A stretch of 64,000 bases of DNA from Haloferula sp. BvORR071 (GTDB taxonomy: Bacteria; Verrucomicrobiota; Verrucomicrobiia; Verrucomicrobiales; Akkermansiaceae), in assembly GCF_000739615.1 (NCBI RefSeq), contig NZ_BATP01000027.1, positions 1-64,000 on the forward strand, written 5' to 3'. The position numbers and the translations under genes are program-made. This document shows positions 1-7,508 of this stretch, in pieces (the stretch's first letter is position 1; each line of letters opens with the position of its first letter). The notes under the pieces were generated by a model, which did no database searches, was not told the DNA's origin, and worked only from the letters and a program-made list of their open reading frames with translations.

Positions 1-61
1 GGCTGAACTGCCCGAGCGCCATGATCAGGGCGAAGCGCGCCAATTCCAGCCAGTCGTTCAC
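1..61 (-). CDS. LysE/RhtB-like exporter, N-terminal fragment
   Basis: Only the first 20 codons lie in the window; the gene runs off the left edge. A GTG start at 61-59 overlaps the TGA stop of the haem lipoprotein gene (58-60) as GTGA, a typical translational-coupling arrangement. The visible peptide is a short polar start followed by a hydrophobic helix ending ALIMALGQFS. This resembles the first helix of LysE-family amino-acid exporters, in which such a helix is followed by a PGPD motif. The PGPD part is outside the window, so the family call is an inference. The sequence shows an open frame and the overlap only. Confidence 0.4.
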   Translation of the reverse strand, partial: MNDWLELARFALIMALGQFS

Positions 62-375
62 TTCTTGGCCGCCATGATGTAGGCGGTCAGGACCTTCTCA
101 TCCTGCTTCGAAATCCCGGCATTCCACGCCATCCCGGGCACCACCACGTGCCAATCGCTGCGGCTGATGTCCTTCGGCAGGATGTACTCATGACAGCGGC
201 CGCAGTGGGCCAGATAGACGCCATGGCCTCGCTGTAGGGTCTCCAGCTTTACTTTCGAGCGGGTGGACATCGCGGTATCCGGCACTGGCGCCGACGATGA
301 CGCGGACGGCCTGGCCGGCGTGGGCGCGCAAGCCGGAATCAAGACCACAGCCATGAGCGGAAGCGCTTTATTCAT
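58..375 (-). CDS. Small c-type haem lipoprotein (105 aa)
   Basis: Predicted 105-residue envelope-anchored monohaem cytochrome-like protein. The N-terminus is a lipoprotein signal (hydrophobic stretch to IPAC, Cys16), followed by a Pro/Ala/Ser-rich linker. One haem motif CGRCH lies at residues 58-62, and a downstream VPGM could supply the axial methionine. The ATG at 375 is chosen over longer frames because it gives the signal peptide and has AGGA 9 bases upstream. It is paralogous to the protein at 6909-7280: both share TLQRGH, CGxCHxY and a C-terminal DEKxxxAY..A.KK. The substrate or electron partner is unknown. Its stop overlaps the next gene's GTG, so the two are probably co-transcribed. 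Confidence 0.8.
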   Translation of the reverse strand: MNKALPLMAVVLIPACAPTPARPSASSSAPVPDTAMSTRSKVKLETLQRGHGVYLAHCGRCHEYILPKDISRSDWHVVVPGMAWNAGISKQDEKVLTAYIMAAKK

Positions 376-517
376 GGCCGGTTTTCCTAACACGGACCCG
401 CGCCTCCGGGCAATAGCGGTCAAGCCTTGCTGGCGCGAATGCCACCCGGGGGAAATAGTTGCCGCAGGCCCACAATCGGATTTGCCGACCCCTGCGGAAT
501 CGGGGAAGAATCGAACA

Positions 518-1333
518 ATGCCAGATCCCTCGTCGGACCCGTCCCTCAAACCTCTTGCCGTGCTCATCGATGCGGACAACGCCTCCGCGTCGAAGATCGC
601 CCATGTGCTCTCGGAAATCGCCACCTACGGCACCGCCAGCGTAAAGCGCATCTACGGTGATTGGACCAAGCCGAACCTCGGCAGCTGGAAGAAGGAGCTC
701 CTCGATCACTCGATCCAGCCGATCCAGCAATTCGGCTACACCACTGGCAAGAACGCCACCGACAGCGCGATGATCATCGACGCCATGGACCTGCTCTACA
801 CCGGGCGCTTCTCCGGCTTCTGCCTGGTTACGAGTGATAGCGATTTCACCCGCCTCGCCGCGCGCATCCGCGAGCAGGGCCTCACCGTTTACGGTTTCGG
901 TGAAAAGAAGACCCCGCAACCCTTCGTCCGAGCCTGTGACAAGTTCGTTTATACCGACGTCATCGCGGCCATTTCCACCACTGCCGCAGAGAGTGGCGAT
1001 CTCACACCGGAACCGAAGAGGACCGGTGCCCAACTCCGCAAGGACAAGGAATTGATCGCGAGCATTCGCAAGGCCATCGATGCCGTCACCGGCGACGAAA
1101 GCGAATGGGCCTCGCTCGGTGGTGTCGGCTCGACCCTTTCCAAGCGCATGCCCGACTTCGACTCGCGCAATTACGGCTACGCCCGTCTAAGCGACCTGAT
1201 CAAGGCCACCGACCTGTTTGAAGTGGTGCGCAAGGACCAGCACGTGCAGGTCCGCGCGAAGCCTCAGGAAGAACAAGAACCGGAAGAAGAAGCTCCCGCC
1301 CGCGCGCCTGCGAGAAGACGCCGGAGACGGTAG
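518..1333 (+). CDS. NYN-domain RNase-like protein with LOTUS/OST-HTH domain
   Basis: A 271-aa cytoplasmic protein. Residues ~12-150 form a NYN (PIN-like) nuclease domain with the acidic set expected for metal binding: LIDADN (D18, D20), TDSAM (D82) and TSDSDF (D107, D109). Residues ~175-245 resemble an OST-HTH/LOTUS domain, an RNA-binding winged helix, and the C-terminus is a Glu-rich then Arg-rich tail (six Arg at the end). NYN-LOTUS proteins are widespread bacterial proteins thought to act in RNA processing; the target here is unknown. The ATG at 518 follows a GGGGAAG purine run and begins right before the domain. The frame is open further upstream but that part has no domain support. Confidence 0.85.
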   Translation: MPDPSSDPSLKPLAVLIDADNASASKIAHVLSEIATYGTASVKRIYGDWTKPNLGSWKKELLDHSIQPIQQFGYTTGKNATDSAMIIDAMDLLYTGRFSGFCLVTSDSDFTRLAARIREQGLTVYGFGEKKTPQPFVRACDKFVYTDVIAAISTTAAESGDLTPEPKRTGAQLRKDKELIASIRKAIDAVTGDESEWASLGGVGSTLSKRMPDFDSRNYGYARLSDLIKATDLFEVVRKDQHVQVRAKPQEEQEPEEEAPARAPARRRRRR

Positions 1334-1559
1334 CCCGCCATCCTTCCGGAATCCCGAAACCCGGCAAGCTCACAGCCCGCTCTAAAATGGGGACAGCCCG
1401 ATTTCTTCCCTTCGGCGACGAATCGAGTAAACCCCCGTCCTGACAGTACACGTTAGATAGATGCCAAGGGGTCGCGACGCTTGCATGCATGCCAGCGCGG
1501 CCTCCGCGTCCTGCGCTGAAACAAAACCCGAGTTCCACCTGTAGCCTTCGACTGAATCC

Positions 1560-3344
1560 ATGGCCATCCTGACCGACCGGAAATCGCTGCGTGAATATGA
1601 TGTCATTGTCGTCGGCTCGGGAGCGGGCGGCGGCATGATGGGGATGCATCTCGCGCTCAATGGCGTGAAGGTCCTCATGATCGAGGCCGGCCGGAACTAC
1701 GACCCGGTCAAGGAGACGCCGATGTTCAACACGCCCGACAAAGCGCCCCTGCGCGGCACAGGCACGGCGGACCGTTTCTTCGGCCACTACGATGCCACGG
1801 TCGGCGGCGGCTGGCAGGTCCCGGGCGAGCCCTATCGCGACAAGGAAGGCACCCAGGAGGAATTCTGGTGGTGGCGCCCGCGCATGCTTGGCGGCCGCAC
1901 CAACCACTGGGGCCGCATTTCGCTGCGCTTCGGCCATTACGATTTCAAGCCGAAGTCCCGCGACGGCCTCGGCTTCGACTGGCCGATTTCCTACGAGGAC
2001 CTCGCCCCCTACTACGACAAGACCGAGATGCTGGTCGGCGTCCATGGCACCAACGAGGGCATGGAAAACACGCCGGACTCCTCGCCGGGTGTCCTCCAGC
2101 CGGCACCCAAGCCCCGCGCCTCCGAGCTCCTCATCAAGAAGTACGGCAAGCCGCTCGGCATCCCGGTGATCCCGATTCACCGCGCCGTGCTCACCGAGCC
2201 GATGAAGGGCGACGTGCTTGCCGCCAAACTCTTCCCTAACAACCCGCTCGCCCAGCGCATCGTCGGCGCGGACATGTCGAACCGCGCCGCCTGCTTCTGG
2301 GCCACGGCCTGTGGACGCGGTTGCTCGATCCGAGCGAACTTCCAGAGCACCACGGTGCTGCTGCCGCCCGCCCTCGCCACCGGCAATCTGGACATCATCA
2401 CCGACGCCATGGTGCGCGAGGTCATGGTGGACTCGAGCGGCAAGGTCACCGGCGTCCACTACGTCGACAAGCTCACGCGGGTCGACTCGATCGCCAAGGC
2501 CCGGGTGGTGGTGCTCAGCGCCAGCACCTGCGAAACCGCCCGTATTCTCCTGAACTCGAAGAGCGCTCTCTTCCCGAACGGCCTCGCCAATGGCAGCGGC
2601 CAAGTCGGCAAGAACCTCACCGATAGCGTCGGCTCCTCGATGTCCGGACACATTCCGAAAATGGAAAACGTCCCGCCGCACAACGAGGACGGCGCGGGCG
2701 GCGAGCACGTCTACACCCCGTGGTGGAATTACAAGAGCCAGGAGAAGCTCGGCTTCGCCCGCGGCTACCACATCGAGATGGGCGGCGGCCGCTACATGCC
2801 GGGCATGGGCTCGCTGGGACTTCTGGATACCACTTCGCCAGGTGTTTACGGCAAGAAGCTCAAGGAGGACGCGCGCCGCTACTTCGGAGCCACCATCGGT
2901 TTCGCTGGTCGCGGCGAGATGATCCCGAACGAGAACTGCTACTGCGAGATCGATCCCGAGCGTGTGGACCAATGGGGTATCCCGACCCTGCGCTTCCACT
3001 GGAAGTGGTCGGACCACGAGATCAACCAGGCCACCCACATGCAGAACACCTTCGCCGAACTCATCACCACGATGGGCGGCAAGGCCACCCCAGTCCCCGG
3101 CCGTGAGGCGCTGAACAAACCCGGCGAGATCATCCACGAAGCCGGCACCGCCATGATGGGCAGCGATGCCAAGAGCTCCGTCGTGAATTCCTTCGGCCAG
3201 ACCTGGGACGTGAAGAACCTCTTCCTGATGGATGCCTCGATCCTGCCCTCGAATCCCGACAAGAACCTCACCCTCACCGTGCTGGCCCTCGCCTGGCGCT
3301 CCTCCGACTACCTGCTGGGCGAACTCAAGCAGGGCACCATCTAA
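1560..3344 (+). CDS. GMC-family FAD oxidoreductase (sugar/alcohol dehydrogenase large subunit)
   Basis: A 594-aa flavoprotein. The N-terminus has the dinucleotide fold VVGSGAGGG at ~17-25 and an IEAGR acidic strand end. The C-terminus has HEAGT (H526, the conserved GMC catalytic His), a NLFLMDAS segment and NPDKN. The best match is the large subunit of gluconate-2-dehydrogenase-like membrane-associated enzymes, which oxidise sugars or sugar acids and pass electrons to cytochrome c. There is no signal peptide, but the gene 19 bases downstream encodes a subunit-3-type partner with a Tat signal. The complex is therefore probably exported folded, with the flavoprotein hitch-hiking. No cytochrome subunit is adjacent. 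The exact substrate cannot be read from sequence. Confidence 0.88.
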   Translation: MAILTDRKSLREYDVIVVGSGAGGGMMGMHLALNGVKVLMIEAGRNYDPVKETPMFNTPDKAPLRGTGTADRFFGHYDATVGGGWQVPGEPYRDKEGTQEEFWWWRPRMLGGRTNHWGRISLRFGHYDFKPKSRDGLGFDWPISYEDLAPYYDKTEMLVGVHGTNEGMENTPDSSPGVLQPAPKPRASELLIKKYGKPLGIPVIPIHRAVLTEPMKGDVLAAKLFPNNPLAQRIVGADMSNRAACFWATACGRGCSIRANFQSTTVLLPPALATGNLDIITDAMVREVMVDSSGKVTGVHYVDKLTRVDSIAKARVVVLSASTCETARILLNSKSALFPNGLANGSGQVGKNLTDSVGSSMSGHIPKMENVPPHNEDGAGGEHVYTPWWNYKSQEKLGFARGYHIEMGGGRYMPGMGSLGLLDTTSPGVYGKKLKEDARRYFGATIGFAGRGEMIPNENCYCEIDPERVDQWGIPTLRFHWKWSDHEINQATHMQNTFAELITTMGGKATPVPGREALNKPGEIIHEAGTAMMGSDAKSSVVNSFGQTWDVKNLFLMDASILPSNPDKNLTLTVLALAWRSSDYLLGELKQGTI

Positions 3345-3363
3345 CCAGAACCGCCGCACTGCC

Positions 3364-3999
3364 ATGCACGAATCCAACATTTCCCGCCGCAGCATCTTCA
3401 AGCTGGTGGCCGCCGTGAGCGCCGCGGGTTCCCTGGCCCCAGTCGGTGCCGCGCCGCCGAAGCCGCTCACCCGTCACTTCAAGAATCCGCTCAGCGACCC
3501 GGACTACAGCACCAAGCAGATTCCTTGGGACCTGCCCTTGGAAGCCTCTGAACTCGCCACCCTCGCCGTCTTGGTTGACCTCATCCTTCCCGAGGATGAA
3601 AGCTCGCCCGCCGCTTCGAAGATCGGGGTGCATGATTTCCTCAACGAATGGGTCGGCGCTCCCTACGCGGAGAACCGCGAGGACCACGATACCATCCGCG
3701 GTGGCGTCTCCTGGATCAATACCCACACTTGGACCCTCCACGGCAAGGCCTTCACGGAAGCCACGGTCGCGCAGCAGACCGCCATTCTCGACAGCATCTG
3801 CGATCCCGCAAAGGCCCCGCCCGAGCTCGCCTACGGTGCGCGCTTCTTCAAGAAGCTGCGCATGCTTGCCCTCGGGGGTTACTACACCCACCCCGCCACC
3901 TGGAAGGCCCTCGGCTACGTCGGCAACGTGCCGATCGCAGGGCCTTATCCCGGTGTGCCGGATGAGGTGATCAAGTTCCTCGGGCTGGAAGGCGTGTGA
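3364..3999 (+). CDS. Gluconate 2-dehydrogenase subunit 3 family protein (Tat-exported)
   Basis: A 211-aa small subunit partner of the GMC oxidoreductase just upstream (19-base gap, same operon). The N-terminus carries a twin-arginine signal (SRRSIFKLVAAVSA at ~8-21), followed by the usual subunit-3 body with LVDLILPEDE near residue 75 and a C-terminal YPGVPDE segment. In the family this subunit supports export and stability of the flavoprotein. The ATG at 3364 was chosen because it starts the Tat signal; the frame is open upstream but overlaps the preceding gene. Confidence 0.85.
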   Translation: MHESNISRRSIFKLVAAVSAAGSLAPVGAAPPKPLTRHFKNPLSDPDYSTKQIPWDLPLEASELATLAVLVDLILPEDESSPAASKIGVHDFLNEWVGAPYAENREDHDTIRGGVSWINTHTWTLHGKAFTEATVAQQTAILDSICDPAKAPPELAYGARFFKKLRMLALGGYYTHPATWKALGYVGNVPIAGPYPGVPDEVIKFLGLEGV

Positions 4000-4128
4000 A
4001 TTACGTCCCGAAGCTGCCAACCACGGACGGCTCCTGCCGGGTGCGCGGAGCCACCGGCGAAGAGTCACCCAGTCGTTGGACACAAGCTCGGGAAGCCCAT
4101 TTACACCGTAGCGCTGCATCGTGCTAAA

Positions 4129-4144
4129 GTGTCTTCCAAGACAC
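4129..4144. repeat. Perfect short inverted repeat upstream of lipoprotein start
   Basis: GTGTCTT-CC-AAGACAC is a 7-base perfect inverted repeat with a 2-base centre. It lies 6 bases before the ATG at 4151, where a ribosome-binding site would be expected, and no Shine-Dalgarno sequence is visible. It could be an operator-type palindrome for a dimeric regulator or a small hairpin; the 2-base centre favours a DNA site. Confidence 0.4.
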
Positions 4145-4150
4145 CCACCC

Positions 4151-4558
4151 ATGCGCCCGTCCGGTCTCGCCATCAAAATCCTCTGCTTGGCGACCCCGCT
4201 TGCCCTCTCTTCCTGTTCGAGAAGCTCCACCAAGGCCGATCTCGGACACGTGATGAGGACCCATGATCCAGCTACCGCCACCTTGGAAGACATCGGTGGC
4301 GGACAGCGCAAGACTACCCTCGCCGGCAGCACCGAGATCGGCATCCTCACCCTCGGCGACGGCTCGCAGGCCAAATATTGGTTCCGGTCCCATCACATGA
4401 CCAAGGACCCGGGAGGCACTTGGTTCCTCCTGGACAATGGCGAGCGCATCTTCATGGGGGGCTATTTCTGCTGCGAAGTCGAGATCCTCGCACCCGACCT
4501 CGCCAGCCCCACGAGCCTGAAAGCCTTCATCAAGAAGAAGGACGGCGTTCAGCCCTGA
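4151..4558 (+). CDS. Hypothetical lipoprotein (135 aa)
   Basis: No family recognised. The N-terminus is a clear lipoprotein signal with lipobox ALSSC (Cys22). The mature part is a ~110-residue, probably beta-rich domain containing TWFLLDNGERIFMGGYFCCEVEIL, with a vicinal Cys pair. The ATG at 4151 is chosen because it gives the signal peptide; an ATG 30 bases upstream would add a basic stretch and sits across the inverted repeat. It stands alone between the GMC operon and a convergent LysE gene. Confidence 0.7.
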   Translation: MRPSGLAIKILCLATPLALSSCSRSSTKADLGHVMRTHDPATATLEDIGGGQRKTTLAGSTEIGILTLGDGSQAKYWFRSHHMTKDPGGTWFLLDNGERIFMGGYFCCEVEILAPDLASPTSLKAFIKKKDGVQP

Positions 4559-4574
4559 ACGGAAGGCCATGCAC

Positions 4575-5201
4575 CTACCGCGTCGCCACCAGCCGGACGC
4601 CCAAAAACACAAACAGTCCACCCGCCACGCGATTCAGCAGCGTCGAGAAGCCGGGGCTCTTCCGCAGCCTTTCTCCCACCCATGCCGAGGACCACGCGAG
4701 GAAGAGGCACCACAGCGTGCCGGTGAAAACAAAGCACAGGCCAAGCACCAGGAAGGCTGCGAACTTCGAGGGACTATCCTGCCGGATGAACTGCGGCATG
4801 AAGGCGAGGAAGAAGAGCGCCACCTTCGGATTGAGAACGTTCGTCAGCAGCCCTTGCCGGAAGACCGGCCAGAAGCCGGAAGTGCTGAAGCTGGCAGGCA
4901 GCGGATCGCTGGAAGCGCGGCTGCGCATCATCCGGATGCCCAGATAGATCAGATAGGCGGCACCGGCCAACTTCACCAAAAAGAAGGCCGTCGCCGAGGC
5001 TGCGATGATCGCCGACAAGCCGAGCGCTGCCGCCGAGGTGTGGACCAGCGCGCCAGCGCCAATTCCCAGCGCGGACGCCACCCCCGCACCGCGGCCCTGC
5101 GCCATGCTGCGCCCGAGGATGTAGAAGTTGTCCGGCCCGGGCGTCAGATTGAGCAGGAAGCCGCTGAGCAGAAAGACGCCGAAGTATTGGATACCGAACA
5201 T
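4575..5201 (-). CDS. LysE/RhtB family amino-acid exporter
   Basis: A 208-aa inner-membrane protein with the length and layout of the LysE superfamily. Helix 1 ends in LTPGPDNFYILGRS, followed by GxxxGxxxH-type glycine-rich helices (ALGIGAGALVHTSAAALG), a YLIYLGIRM helix, and a NPKVALFF segment in the second half. Members export amino acids such as lysine, homoserine or threonine; the substrate cannot be assigned. The ATG at 5201 is preferred over a longer frame that adds an Arg-rich non-hydrophobic leader. It is convergent with the lipoprotein gene (16 bases apart) and divergent from the sulfite dehydrogenase operon. Confidence 0.88.
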   Translation of the reverse strand: MFGIQYFGVFLLSGFLLNLTPGPDNFYILGRSMAQGRGAGVASALGIGAGALVHTSAAALGLSAIIAASATAFFLVKLAGAAYLIYLGIRMMRSRASSDPLPASFSTSGFWPVFRQGLLTNVLNPKVALFFLAFMPQFIRQDSPSKFAAFLVLGLCFVFTGTLWCLFLAWSSAWVGERLRKSPGFSTLLNRVAGGLFVFLGVRLVATR

Positions 5202-5349
5202 GGACCGCGGCCGGAGCCTGCGCCGGAGACCGCTCCCTGACGAGCGCGAAGCTGCCCCCTTGCGCCGCGGACGATTCAAACACTGGCACCTTTGCCTTTA
5301 TAAAATGAGGGTTTGCCCCTGTCGCCGGCACGGACGCTAGTCTCTTTCC

Positions 5350-6576
5350 ATGATTTCATTCGATCACGGCCGCAGCTCACGGCGCGACCTTCTCAAGCTG
5401 CTCGCTGGCAGCGTGGGAGCATTCGCCGCGAGCGATCTATGGGGAGCGGGTGAAACCATCACCCTGCCCTTCGAGAATGGCACGCGCGCGCTCGTCGCCT
5501 ACCCCGGCAAGCGGCCGCTGATAGTCCTGACCTCGCGCCCACCGCAGTTGGAAACTCCCTTCTCGGTCTTCAACGAGGGCATCCTCACTCCGAACGACGC
5601 CTTCTTCGTCCGCTACCACCTCGCGAACATCCCCACCGCGATCGACACGGAGACCTTCCGCCTCACGATCAAAGGCGAGGTCAACACGCCGCTCACGCTG
5701 ACCCTCGACGATCTGCGCAAGAACTTCGAGGCAGTGGAGACTGTCGCGGTGGCGCAGTGCTCCGGGAACAGCCGCGGCTTCAGCCAACCGCGCGTCGGTG
5801 GTGGCCAGCTCGCCAATGGTGCCATGGGCAATGCCCGCTGGAAGGGCGTGCGCCTCAAGGACGTGCTGGAAAAAGCCGGCGTGAAGGCCAGCGCCAAGCA
5901 AGTTTCCTTCGACGGTCTGGACACCGCGGTGATGCCCAACACGCCGGACTTCGTGAAATCCCTCGGCCTCCCCCATGCGCTGAATGGCGAGATCCTGATC
6001 GCCTATGCCATGAATGGCGAGGACCTGCCGATGCTCAACGGCTTCCCTATCCGCCTGGTGGTGCCGGGCTACTACTCCACCTACTGGGTGAAGCACCTCA
6101 CCGAGATCAGCGTGCTCGACAAGGACTTCGACGGCTTCTGGGTGAAGACCGCCTATCGCATCCCGGATACCCCGGGAGCCTGCGTCCCACCCGGCACCGC
6201 CCCAGCCAATACCGTGCCGATCAATCGCCTCAATGTCCGCTCCTTCATCACCAGCCACGAGAACGGAGCAAAGGTGAAGGTCGGCGAGAAAGTCGCGCTG
6301 CGCGGCATCGCCTTCGACGGCGGCGCGGGCATCAAGGAGGTCCAATTCTCCGGCGATGGCGGGAAGAGCTGGCAATCCGCCACCTTGGGCGAGGATCTCG
6401 GGCGCTTCTCCTTCCGCGAGTGGACCCTTGCCTACCAGCCAGGTGCCAAGGGCAGCGCCGAGTGGAAAGTCCGGGCCTTCAACAGCGTGGGTGAAAGCCA
6501 GCCGACGGAAGCGCTGTGGAACCCCGCCGGCTACATGCGCAACGTGGTGGAAGCCGTGAAAGTCGAAATCGCCTGA
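5350..6576 (+). CDS. sorA: SorA-like sulfite dehydrogenase, molybdenum-cofactor subunit
   Basis: A 408-aa exported molybdoenzyme of the sulfite oxidase family. A twin-arginine signal (SSRRDLLKLLAGSVGAFA, ~9-26) is followed by the Mo-cofactor domain with the Mo-binding cysteine in AVAQCSGNSRG (C137). Residues ~290-400 form the dimerisation domain typical of sulfite oxidases (EVQFSGDGGKSW). The gene 3 bases downstream encodes a monohaem cytochrome c with the size of SorB, so the pair would oxidise sulfite to sulfate in the periplasm and pass electrons to cytochrome c. The A+T-rich TATAAAAT at 5299-5306 in the divergent spacer could be a -10 element. Another sulfite-oxidase-family substrate is possible. 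Confidence 0.88.
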   Translation: MISFDHGRSSRRDLLKLLAGSVGAFAASDLWGAGETITLPFENGTRALVAYPGKRPLIVLTSRPPQLETPFSVFNEGILTPNDAFFVRYHLANIPTAIDTETFRLTIKGEVNTPLTLTLDDLRKNFEAVETVAVAQCSGNSRGFSQPRVGGGQLANGAMGNARWKGVRLKDVLEKAGVKASAKQVSFDGLDTAVMPNTPDFVKSLGLPHALNGEILIAYAMNGEDLPMLNGFPIRLVVPGYYSTYWVKHLTEISVLDKDFDGFWVKTAYRIPDTPGACVPPGTAPANTVPINRLNVRSFITSHENGAKVKVGEKVALRGIAFDGGAGIKEVQFSGDGGKSWQSATLGEDLGRFSFREWTLAYQPGAKGSAEWKVRAFNSVGESQPTEALWNPAGYMRNVVEAVKVEIA

Positions 6577-6579
6577 GCC

Positions 6580-6885
6580 ATGAAGCGCACGATCTTATTC
6601 CTGCCACTGCTCGTGGTCCCGGCGCTCCTGTCCCGGGCCGAAGTGAAGAAAATCGAGCTGCCACTCGAACCTGCGAAGTTCAAGGAAGGCAAGGGCGCGG
6701 AACTTGCCCAAGCTCACTGCTTTACCTGCCACTCGGTCGAATACATCGCCACGCAGCCCGTGATGCCGCGGAAATTCTGGGAAGCCACGGTCCTGAAGAT
6801 GCGGGACAAATACGCCGCACCACTGCCCGAGGACGCAGTGCAGCCGCTAATCGACTACCTGACCGAGAATTACGGGAAGAAATAG
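6580..6885 (+). CDS. sorB: SorB-like monohaem cytochrome c subunit
   Basis: A 101-aa periplasmic cytochrome c with a cleavable signal peptide (~1-20, LLVVPALLSRA) and a single haem site CFTCH (C47, C50, H51). A methionine in QPVMPRKFW is a plausible sixth ligand. It starts 3 bases after the sulfite dehydrogenase stop, a near-overlap typical of a sorAB operon. It should accept electrons from the Mo subunit. Confidence 0.82.
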   Translation: MKRTILFLPLLVVPALLSRAEVKKIELPLEPAKFKEGKGAELAQAHCFTCHSVEYIATQPVMPRKFWEATVLKMRDKYAAPLPEDAVQPLIDYLTENYGKK

Positions 6886-6908
6886 GGCCGCTTCAGCGCG
6901 GAGGTAGA

Positions 6909-7280
6909 TCAGCTCCCTGAGCCCACCTTCTTCACCGCCAGCACGTAGGCCAGCACCGCCTTCTCATCCTCCGGTGCGAGGCCGGCGTGGCGGATCATCT
7001 TGGGCATCGTCTTCTCCCACTTGTCGGTGTCCACCTTGGCTGGGAGCATGTAGTGGTGGCACTGGCCGCACTGGAGCATGTAGGTCTCATGGCCGCGCTG
7101 GAGGGTCGAGAGCGGGGTGCCGCTCTTGGCCGCCATGTCAGGATTCGGGTTCGGGACCTCGGAAATCCCGCCCTCCTCCGGGTCGCCGCCGCTGGCCATG
7201 TTCCCGCTCGCCGGGATCCCGGTGCCGCCGCAAGAGGCCAAAATCCATGTCATCCCCAGCAGCGCACACCAATTTCGCAT
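6909..7280 (-). CDS. Small c-type haem lipoprotein (123 aa), paralogue of the one at 58-375
   Basis: A 123-residue predicted lipoprotein (lipobox LASC, Cys17) with a Gly/Pro/Asn-rich spacer of ~40 residues and one haem motif CGQCH (C71, C74, H75). TMPKM may provide the axial Met. It shares TLQRGHxxY, the haem environment and a C-terminal DEKAVLAYVLAVKK with the first haem lipoprotein in the window. It faces the sorAB operon convergently (24 bases), so a role as electron acceptor for one of the local dehydrogenases is possible but only an inference. Confidence 0.8.
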   Translation of the reverse strand: MRNWCALLGMTWILASCGGTGIPASGNMASGGDPEEGGISEVPNPNPDMAAKSGTPLSTLQRGHETYMLQCGQCHHYMLPAKVDTDKWEKTMPKMIRHAGLAPEDEKAVLAYVLAVKKVGSGS

Positions 7281-7365
7281 ATGGGGAGGCTAGGACATGG
7301 CACCGCCACTGCTCAACCCGCAATCCCGTCCCAAACGCCGCTTTTTCCATGGCCGGGGAAGCTTT

Positions 7366-7394
7366 TTGACATTTTTTTCCCCGCTCCTAACCTC
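7366..7394 (+). promoter_or_regulatory. Possible sigma-70-type promoter for acnB
   Basis: A perfect TTGACA lies at 7366-7371, followed by a T-run and a weak CTAACC/AACCTC at the -10 position. It is the only consensus -35 in the 228-base spacer between the haem lipoprotein and acnB, leaving a 5' leader of ~110 bases. The -10 match is poor. Confidence 0.3.
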
Positions 7395-7508
7395 CGCGCC
7401 GCGAGCGGGAGGAATGTCTACCCCGCGAACCTTTGTTCCTAGCCATCAGTCATTTAAAACCCGGCGCCGCTAGATCTCTCCCACTTCCAATCGATCGACT
7501 TTAAGAAC

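Noticed and set aside
1200..3470. Long open frame opposite the GMC gene (and similar ones at 7470-9341, 25938-27275, 29465-30697)
   Set aside because: Antisense shadows caused by high GC and codon bias; low-complexity His/Arg/Gly-rich translations with no motifs, while the opposite strand carries clear enzymes.
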